A stretch of DNA of 19,214 nt from positions 1 through 19,214 of the forward strand of contig CAJUHL010000031.1 in assembly GCA_910586425.1 (NCBI GenBank), in the 5' to 3' direction. Position numbers and translations under genes: made by a program. The notes under the pieces are model-generated. The model was not told the DNA's origin. It did not search any database and saw nothing but the letters and a program-made list of their open reading frames with translations. How positions within the stretch are numbered: the stretch's first letter is position 1; each line of letters starts with the position of its first letter. Of the stretch, positions 14,419-19,214 are shown piece after piece. The DNA is from an uncultured Bacilli bacterium (GTDB lineage: Bacteria > Bacillota_I > Bacilli_A > RF39 > UBA660).

Positions 14419-15832
14419 TATTGCCATCAATATCAAAGCGAGAACTATGACATGGACAATCCCATGTTTTTTCTTTTTCATTAAAGATAAGATGACATTT
14501 CATATGCGGACAAGTATTGAGTACCTTATGTTCTTTTCCTTTCTCATCTTTATAAATACCAATTCGTTTTCCATCTTCAACAATAACACATACATGATTT
14601 TGATAAAACTTCGGTTTTTTGATTAAAGCGGTTTGTGTATATGCTTTTCCATATCGTAATCCATCCATCAAAAAATGACCTATTCTTGTAAAATTCCACT
14701 TTCTTTTGATTGAAAATAATTCTTCGTAAATAGAATATTTTTTTAAAATCAAATCTGATAGAATCATACCTGAAAGTGTTCCATTGGTCATTCCCCAAGT
14801 ATGAAACCCAGTTGCAAGAAAAAGATTAGAGTCTTTCTGTGTTTCACCTATAAAGGGAAGTCCATCATTAGGAACAATATCTTGATTAAACCATATGAAA
14901 TCAACTGCCTGTTCAAAATGCTTTTGAAAACGATCCTTCATTTTTTCAAAATTTTCAACATCATCGAAATGACTGGTTAACGCATGAGCATAACTTCCAT
15001 ATAGGAGATAATTCTGATGATACCGCATCGAATGCATAGGTATACCAGTTGTAATACAAGAAAGCGATTGCGTATCTTTTACTTGAGAAGCTATGATATA
15101 AGATTTTTCAACATGTGTTTTTAGTGGAATAAAACTAGGTGTTACAAAAAAAGGGTAGTGTGTACATACTACAACGATGGTAGCTTCTATTTTTCCTACA
15201 TTTGTATCAATGACATAACCATCATCCTTTTGCTCCAATTTCGTTGCACATATATTTTCGCCTATCGTTATTTGTTTTTCAATCAGAGATTTTAATCCAT
15301 AAAGATACTTTAAAGGATGAAAAACAGCCCCTAAAACACCAATCCCATATTGAAAAGGAATAGGAATACTTAATGTATTTACAGTATGATAAGGGACTTT
15401 CCACTTTTGAAAATAAGTTTCTTCTTTCTTAATTTTTGCAACTTCATTTTCCTGATTCGCAAGAATATATTCATTGACTTCTTGATAGTCGCAGTCGATT
15501 TGATATTTTTCAATTCTCTTTTTTATTTCATCAAAGGCCAGTTTTTGAGATTGATAATAGAGTTGTGCTGCATCACTACCATGCATAGAAGCAATTTTTT
15601 GATAAGGAAGTTCTTGTAAATAAGATATTTTGGCAGTCGTATATGCAGTTGCACCAAAACCAATGGTTCCTTTATCAATCAAAAGAATATCGTAATCACT
15701 GTCTTTTAAACCAAATGCAACTGACATTCCTGCCATTCCACCACCAATGATACAGATATCAACTTTTTTCTTTTTTAATTCTGTTTTATTATTATTTTTC
15801 TGAAATCCTTGTAGCCAAATTGAATGTTCCAT
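14372..15832 (-). CDS. FAD-dependent oxidoreductase with C-terminal Rieske domain (486 aa)
   Basis: Residues 24 to about 375 form a glycine-oxidase-type (DAO) FAD domain: VDICIIGGGMAGMS with the GxGxxG-like dinucleotide loop (30-35), then IDKG at the end of the second strand. The last 60 residues are a Rieske [2Fe-2S] domain with CPH (Cys441, His443) and CPCH (Cys459, His462), the four cluster ligands. Fusions of this type are widespread in Bacillota and related groups; the substrate is not known, and electron flow from flavin to the iron-sulphur cluster is the expected use. There is no signal peptide, so it is cytoplasmic. ATG 15832 follows a GGTGAT site on the minus strand. Its last 47 bases overlap the converging kinase-like gene. 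Confidence 0.9.
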   Translation of the reverse strand: MEHSIWLQGFQKNNNKTELKKKKVDICIIGGGMAGMSVAFGLKDSDYDILLIDKGTIGFGATAYTTAKISYLQELPYQKIASMHGSDAAQLYYQSQKLAFDEIKKRIEKYQIDCDYQEVNEYILANQENEVAKIKKEETYFQKWKVPYHTVNTLSIPIPFQYGIGVLGAVFHPLKYLYGLKSLIEKQITIGENICATKLEQKDDGYVIDTNVGKIEATIVVVCTHYPFFVTPSFIPLKTHVEKSYIIASQVKDTQSLSCITTGIPMHSMRYHQNYLLYGSYAHALTSHFDDVENFEKMKDRFQKHFEQAVDFIWFNQDIVPNDGLPFIGETQKDSNLFLATGFHTWGMTNGTLSGMILSDLILKKYSIYEELFSIKRKWNFTRIGHFLMDGLRYGKAYTQTALIKKPKFYQNHVCVIVEDGKRIGIYKDEKGKEHKVLNTCPHMKCHLIFNEKEKTWDCPCHSSRFDIDGNIIRGPSSSSIQIHKN

Positions 15833-15835
15833 AAG

Positions 15836-15906
15836 CAATCACCATTTTTAATATGGAAAAAGCAGTATAAATTATACAAAAAAGAACAAACTACAAATGG
15901 TGATTG
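15836..15906. repeat. 12-bp inverted repeat in the divergent intergenic region
   Basis: CAATCACCATTT (15836-15847) and its exact reverse complement AAATGGTGATTG (15895-15906) sit just ahead of the two divergent start codons (15832 minus, 15908 plus). Each arm contains the GGTGAT ribosome binding site of its gene. No convincing promoter pair could be assigned in between. Confidence 0.6.
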
Positions 15907-15907
15907 T

Positions 15908-16723
15908 ATGAAAAAAATAGGAATTCTATTAAGCTTTTTATTGATATTAACTGGTTGTGGTACCAAAGAAAAAAAGTTAGAACTGAATAAAATCAATAGA
16001 GAACTCAAAGAACTTACTCAACAACAAATGGATTATAATAATTTGACTCAAGTGGTAGAGGAAAAATTAGACACTGTGATTATTTATGAAAAGGAAGAAA
16101 TAATAGATCAAATTGGACTAGACGAAACAATGTATGAAAATATCTTTTTCTGTGAATCCAAAGAGGGGATAGAGATATATTTAATCGTACAGCCTAAAGA
16201 AAATAAAAAAGATATGGTAATAGAATTGATACAACAATATTTTGAAGCGAAATTACAAGGAACTGAAAATGAAGAAGAAAAACAAATCTATCAAAATCGG
16301 GTGGAACAATCCTATGGAAATAATCTTATCTATTTAGTTGGAACGAATTTAAAAGAAAAATTAAATAAAATAAAAGAAATAAAAGAAAAAATATTTCCTG
16401 ATATGTTAGTCTTAACAAAAGAAGATTTAGAAACAGATGTTCATTTAAATATGGATGATATAGAAGCCTATACATTTGCAGTTACGGATAAACTCAATCG
16501 TGTAGAACAGTATATTATTCTCAAATATAAAGAAGAAACTAGTGTACGTAAAAGTATGCATGATTATTTTGAACAGTTAGAAAATGAATGGAAAGAAAAA
16601 GATAATATCAAGTATCAAATGTTAAAAAACCGTATGGAAAAACAATTGGGGAATTATTTGATTTATTTGGTTTCAACCGATAATCAAACTGCTTATAAAA
16701 TAATTGAACAATCTTATCAGTAG
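15908..16723 (+). CDS. Lipoprotein with two tandem DUF4358-like repeats (271 aa)
   Basis: The signal peptide ends in the lipobox LTGC with Cys17 as the lipid site, so the protein is attached to the outer face of the membrane. After a coiled linker there are two copies of the same domain, at about 55-157 and 162-271. Matching features are an I/L-rich start, an aromatic acidic strand, a helix of FEAKLQG/FEQLENE type, QNRVEQSYGNNLIYLVGT in the first copy and KNRMEKQLGNYLIYLVST in the second. This is the pattern of DUF4358, usually one copy per lipoprotein. ATG 15908 is chosen for the signal peptide; the ORF extension upstream has none. The function is unknown. Confidence 0.75.
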   Translation: MKKIGILLSFLLILTGCGTKEKKLELNKINRELKELTQQQMDYNNLTQVVEEKLDTVIIYEKEEIIDQIGLDETMYENIFFCESKEGIEIYLIVQPKENKKDMVIELIQQYFEAKLQGTENEEEKQIYQNRVEQSYGNNLIYLVGTNLKEKLNKIKEIKEKIFPDMLVLTKEDLETDVHLNMDDIEAYTFAVTDKLNRVEQYIILKYKEETSVRKSMHDYFEQLENEWKEKDNIKYQMLKNRMEKQLGNYLIYLVSTDNQTAYKIIEQSYQ

Positions 16724-16770
16724 TATAATTTGATTTCAAATACATAAATTAAACTATATGGAGGGATAAC

Positions 16771-17133
16771 ATGAATTTTAGAAATAGCGCTTTATGGAAT
16801 GGATTTGTGGAACGAAATGAAATAGAACCATTCAAAGCTGATATTTATGAATTGGATGATCAAGAATGCATCGAAATGGATTTACCTGGCTATGACAAAG
16901 AAAATATCACCATAGATTACAACAATGGATATTTGATGATAACTGCAATCAAAAAGGAAGAAGAAAAAAATTATATCCATCAAGAACGTTATTATGGAGA
17001 ATATAGTCGTTCTTTCTATGTAGGGGATTTGAATGAATCCAATATCAAGGCTTCCTTTACCAATGGAATTTTAAAAATCACATATCCAAAAGAAAATAAT
17101 CAGCCGATGGAACGTAGAATTCCAATCGATTAG
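16771..17133 (+). CDS. Small heat-shock protein, Hsp20/alpha-crystallin family
   Basis: This ATP-independent holdase chaperone is 120 aa long. The alpha-crystallin domain runs from about 20 to 110 with MDLPGYDKENITID, then GYLMITA, and ends in the family signature GILKITYPK. The C-terminal IPI (117-119) is the I-x-I motif that docks in a groove of neighbouring subunits to form oligomers. The N-terminal arm is short. A GGAGGG ribosome binding site (16760-16765) precedes the ATG. No CIRCE element (HrcA operator) is visible upstream. A strong terminator follows at once. Confidence 0.93.
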   Translation: MNFRNSALWNGFVERNEIEPFKADIYELDDQECIEMDLPGYDKENITIDYNNGYLMITAIKKEEEKNYIHQERYYGEYSRSFYVGDLNESNIKASFTNGILKITYPKENNQPMERRIPID

Positions 17134-17153
17134 ATACTTTTTGTATCTTTTTT
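17132..17153 (+). terminator. Intrinsic terminator of hsp20
   Basis: AGATAC (17132-17137) pairs with GTATCT (17143-17148) around a five-T loop, followed by a T run. The stop codon overlaps the left arm. Confidence 0.85.
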
Positions 17154-17266
17154 CATTTTATTATATTTTATAAATTAGGAATCAATTAAATTCAAAAATA
17201 AATAAATTGTGATAACAAAAATAAAAATATGTTTTAATGATAATGCAAATAGGTAGATTATGTCAT

Positions 17267-17295
17267 TTGTATCATGTTAACCTTTGTGTTATATT
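17267..17295 (+). promoter_or_regulatory. Possible promoter of the 57-residue gene
   Basis: TTGTAT (17267-17272), a 17-bp spacer and TATATT (17290-17295) stand ahead of the AAGGAGGG site. The rest of the intergenic region from 17154 to 17266 is AT-rich and shows nothing else. Confidence 0.45.
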
Positions 17296-17315
17296 GATAA
17301 CCAAGGAGGGATGAT

Positions 17316-17489
17316 ATGGCAAAAATATTAGATGGACAAGAATTAGAAACATTCAAAAAAGAACATCAATTGAGCGCTTTTTCTATCATTATCAAAATGG
17401 ATGACAAAAAGAAACAAGCAAGTTATATCATTGATGGACAAAGAGAAATAAAAGGCAACTACGAAGTATTAAAAAAGTATATGGACTAA
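17316..17489 (+). CDS. Small protein of unknown function (57 aa)
   Basis: This short reading frame has an excellent ribosome binding site (AAGGAGGG, 17303-17310) five bases before the ATG, and a terminator that starts within its last codons. Both speak for a real gene. The protein begins MAKILDGQELETFKKEHQ and contains a SAFSIIIKMDD strand and a SYIIDGQREIKGNYEVLKKY segment. It looks like a compact soluble alpha/beta fold with no Cys and no membrane segment. I do not recognise it. Confidence 0.72.
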   Translation: MAKILDGQELETFKKEHQLSAFSIIIKMDDKKKQASYIIDGQREIKGNYEVLKKYMD

Positions 17490-17503
17490 CCTATACTTTT
17501 TTT
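17472..17503 (+). terminator. Intrinsic terminator of the 57-residue gene
   Basis: AAAAAGTATA (17472-17481) pairs with TATACTTTTT (17492-17501), with an additional inner GG-CC pair, followed by T to 17503. Confidence 0.8.
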
Positions 17504-17528
17504 GCTATACTAAAATTAGGTGATTCAT

Positions 17529-18074
17529 ATGGGAAAGAAAATCAGTTTGATTGTTGTTTTCATCATTGCATCAGTTTTAATAGATTATTTACTAGTTTGT
17601 TATCGGGATACCAGACCTTTGTTGGCATTTCAACAAGGTGATGCATATATTGGAATTGGTTATAAGGCTTGGCATTGCAAATTAGAAAATGGAAAGTATC
17701 ACAATGAAGTCGGTTTTTATGATATGAAATATACTTGTCCTAAACTAGTGGAAGAGACCTCAAAAGAGGTGAAAACATGTACATTCACCCAAACGTATTA
17801 TTTGTTACATGAGGCACCAAGTCATGATGAAAACTATCATTATTTAACGTTACGAAAGTTTCAAGATGAACCTGTTGTTACAGTAAAAGTCTTAAAGAGT
17901 TTGAATGCTACGATGGAGGTTGGAAAGGCATATGAATTTACATTTGAAAGTGGAAATGATTCAGATTTAAAGGAAATTCATTCCATATTCTCTCAAGCAA
18001 CATTGTTAGCAATTATTCCAACAGACAAAGTAGGGATGGACCAAATACAAACCAGTTGTTCTAAAAATAAGTAA
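17529..18074 (+). CDS. Membrane-anchored extracytoplasmic protein, unknown function (181 aa)
   Basis: One N-terminal hydrophobic helix (about 4-25) acts as a membrane anchor or signal peptide, with no lipobox. The rest is predicted to be outside. The sequence after it, starting at TRPLLAFQQGDAYIGIGYKAW, has four Cys (in WHCKL, YTCPK, KTCTF and the C-terminal TSCSK) that could form disulphides. I do not recognise the family. ATG 17529 follows TTAGGTGAT (17516-17524); GTG 17520 lies inside that site. TATACT (17506-17511) could be a -10 box, but no -35 box matches. A strong terminator follows. Confidence 0.72.
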   Translation: MGKKISLIVVFIIASVLIDYLLVCYRDTRPLLAFQQGDAYIGIGYKAWHCKLENGKYHNEVGFYDMKYTCPKLVEETSKEVKTCTFTQTYYLLHEAPSHDENYHYLTLRKFQDEPVVTVKVLKSLNATMEVGKAYEFTFESGNDSDLKEIHSIFSQATLLAIIPTDKVGMDQIQTSCSKNK

Positions 18075-18092
18075 TTCTTGTTGGTCAGTTTT

Positions 18093-18136
18093 AAATGTCG
18101 TTATACCTTGATTAATCAGTATTTACGACATTTTTT
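18093..18136 (+). terminator. Intrinsic terminator after the membrane-anchored protein gene
   Basis: AAATGTCGT (18093-18101) pairs perfectly with ACGACATTT (18125-18133), followed by T to 18136. The loop is long, 23 bases. Confidence 0.75.
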
Positions 18137-18151
18137 ATATTTTTAATTGAC

Positions 18152-18184
18152 AAAAAAAATCAATTCCATTCTGGAATTGATTTT
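18152..18184. terminator. Perfect 12-bp hairpin, probable bidirectional terminator
   Basis: AAAATCAATTCC (18156-18167) pairs with GGAATTGATTTT (18173-18184) around a five-base loop. On the minus strand it is followed by eight T, so it would best stop transcripts coming from the minus-strand genes to the right. Confidence 0.7.
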
Positions 18185-18221
18185 ATCATTAAGCTCAAAA
18201 CTATACAAATACATAATATTA

Positions 18222-18364
18222 TAAAACGACTTTTTGACAAGTCGTTTTACTTAATACTCGAAAAGTTCGGGCTTTCTATCAATCTGGTGTGTGAGTAAAT
18301 CACGTTTGGAAATTTGAATTAAGGTTAATTCCTTAACTAATTATAGTATTAATCTTATAGTATT
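18222..18364. other. Non-coding stretch with hairpins and a short direct repeat
   Basis: Between the plus-strand terminator and the next gene I see a 10-bp hairpin (18222-18231 with 18240-18249) and a small hairpin with wobble pairing, CTCGAA/TTCGGG, just after it. Further on are a TTAAGG/CCTTAA hairpin (18319-18336) and a direct repeat TTATAGTATT at 18341-18350 and 18355-18364. No gene, tRNA or known RNA family is recognisable. It could be the 3' untranslated part of the minus-strand genes or a recombination edge. Confidence 0.4.
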
Positions 18365-18399
18365 GCATTAAAAATTAAAATCATTTCAACTTTCTTATA

Positions 18400-18819
18400 T
18401 CACTTAAAAGTTTCTTTTGTGTGTCTAAAACAAAAGTCTAAGAATCCATTATATTTTATTTTAATCAATTCATCATTCAACTCAAAAAATATTTCTACTT
18501 TATTATCTTTTATTCCTTTTATTTTAAGCATTATATTGCTTTCAATCTCCGTATCTAAAAATTTTTCTGTATCAAATACTTCAAAAAATATATCATTTTC
18601 AAAAGGGACCTCATTATAATTTTTATTCAAAAAACAGTTTATATTATTATCTTTTTCAAATCCTGCATCTAAATTTATATAGCCTTTTTCTTTATTATCA
18701 ATATTGATAAATGATAATTGTATATTGATATTATATCCTTTATTTCCGTTTTTTGTATATGTTCCAACAAATATTTTTTGTTCACTAACTTCAATTTTTT
18801 TATTGTCTATATACAACAT
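18400..18819 (-). CDS. Hypothetical protein, very AT-rich (139 aa)
   Basis: I do not recognise this protein. It is soluble, without signal peptide, and shows alternating beta-strand patterns (for example MLYIDNKKIEV, INIQLSFINID and IEIKYNG-like segments) with many Asn, Lys, Ile and Glu. The ribosome binding site AAAGGAGTGAT on the minus strand (18834-18824) is excellent and selects ATG 18819 over the upstream start at 18861. The base composition is visibly more AT-rich than in the genes to the left. It lies 54 bases downstream of another minus-strand frame, so both may belong to one operon that starts outside the window. Confidence 0.65.
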   Translation of the reverse strand: MLYIDNKKIEVSEQKIFVGTYTKNGNKGYNINIQLSFINIDNKEKGYINLDAGFEKDNNINCFLNKNYNEVPFENDIFFEVFDTEKFLDTEIESNIMLKIKGIKDNKVEIFFELNDELIKIKYNGFLDFCFRHTKETFK

Positions 18820-18873
18820 AAATATCACTCCTTTATATTTTATACTTAAATACAATATCATTTGATATCTAAC

Positions 18874-19092
18874 TTATTTAATAAAATCTTCTAATTTTTT
18901 TCTTTCGCTGTTGTTAGTTAAAAAGTATAGCCATTTTGTATCTAATAAATCCTTAACATATTTTTTATCGTTTAATTTCAATATACTATCTACAATATAT
19001 TGTTGATCTAATTCTTTCCAAAAATCATTACAGGCATTTAGGAAATCAGCTAGTACGTGAGCATCTTTATATTTTATAAAATAATCAATCAA
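18874..19092 (-). CDS. Hypothetical reading frame, possibly 5'-truncated (72 aa or more)
   Basis: The frame encodes a Leu/Lys/Asp-rich helical protein (for example KDAHVLADFLNACNDFW and LDTKWLYFLTNNSERKKLEDF). The only usual start codon is TTG 19092, and it has no ribosome binding site. The same frame stays open upstream to a stop at 19210-19212, and that part has a hydrophobic stretch but no ATG, GTG or other TTG. It may be the remnant of a longer gene, or a gene with an odd start. The family is not recognised. Confidence 0.4.
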   Translation of the reverse strand: MIDYFIKYKDAHVLADFLNACNDFWKELDQQYIVDSILKLNDKKYVKDLLDTKWLYFLTNNSERKKLEDFIK

Positions 19093-19214
19093 AAATTTTT
19101 GATTATATTCAGTATATATACATGTTAAAAATATTATACAATATAAATTTTTTTCACTTATTGGTGTTAGTATAGATATATAGACACAAAAAACTTTAGT
19201 AATGGTATACTAGG

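Noticed and set aside
18234..18239. TTGACA as a -35 promoter box
   Set aside because: It is the loop of a hairpin and no -10 box lies at a suitable distance.
18319..18337. T-arm-like GGTTAATTCC as part of a tRNA gene
   Set aside because: No acceptor stem or anticodon arm can be built around it.
1..19214. CRISPR array, transposase, integrase or insertion sequence
   Set aside because: No regularly spaced repeats and no mobile-element proteins were found on either strand.
1..19214. Mycoplasma-type genetic code (TGA as Trp)
   Set aside because: khpA, the alpha/beta hydrolase and the kinase-like gene all end in TGA at sensible positions, and Trp is encoded by TGG.

Overview
This window looks like chromosome from a low-GC Gram-positive bacterium (Bacillota), probably a Bacilli-type or Erysipelotrichia-like gut lineage that forms spores or descends from spore formers. 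The reasons are very AT-rich DNA, strong Shine-Dalgarno sites of the GGAGG or GGTGAT type, TTGACA/TATAAT promoters, lipoproteins, a CotE spore-coat morphogenetic protein, and normal use of TGA as a stop codon, which excludes the mycoplasma code. The species cannot be named from sequence alone.

Layout. 71-1558: an operon of two unrecognised genes, a long coiled-coil protein and a membrane protein. 1569-5019: an ABC exporter of the MacB/FtsX type behind a palindromic operator-like site. 5021-6041: a lone amidoligase-fold protein. 6075-7347: the outstanding element, a noncoding RNA of about 600 nt that I identify as OLE RNA, with its own promoter, followed directly by the gene for its membrane partner OapA. 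7367-8270: a LolA-like lipoprotein, then cotE on the minus strand, with two converging terminators between them. 8954-9562: rpsP-khpA. 9590-9937: a small Cys/His-rich protein. 9957-13545: an alpha/beta hydrolase, a membrane-fused MurF-like ligase and a D-Ala-D-Ala ligase, which look like a cell-wall precursor operon. 13548-15832: a kinase-fold protein and, converging on it with overlapping 3' ends, an FAD oxidoreductase with a C-terminal Rieske domain. 15908-18136: a lipoprotein with two tandem DUF4358-like repeats, an Hsp20 chaperone, a 57-residue protein and a membrane-anchored protein. 18137-19214: a still more AT-rich end with hairpins, short repeats and two unrecognised minus-strand reading frames, one of which may be truncated.

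How the parts relate. The hydrolase/MurF-like/Ddl cluster probably makes and attaches the D-Ala-D-Ala end of the peptidoglycan stem peptide. OLE RNA and OapA form a membrane-bound ribonucleoprotein that in Bacillus (Alkalihalobacillus) halodurans is tied to cold, alcohol and Mg2+ stress. The ABC exporter, the lipoproteins and Hsp20 also fit envelope and stress functions. CotE points to sporulation, and the sequence upstream of it matches late mother-cell sigma-factor promoters.
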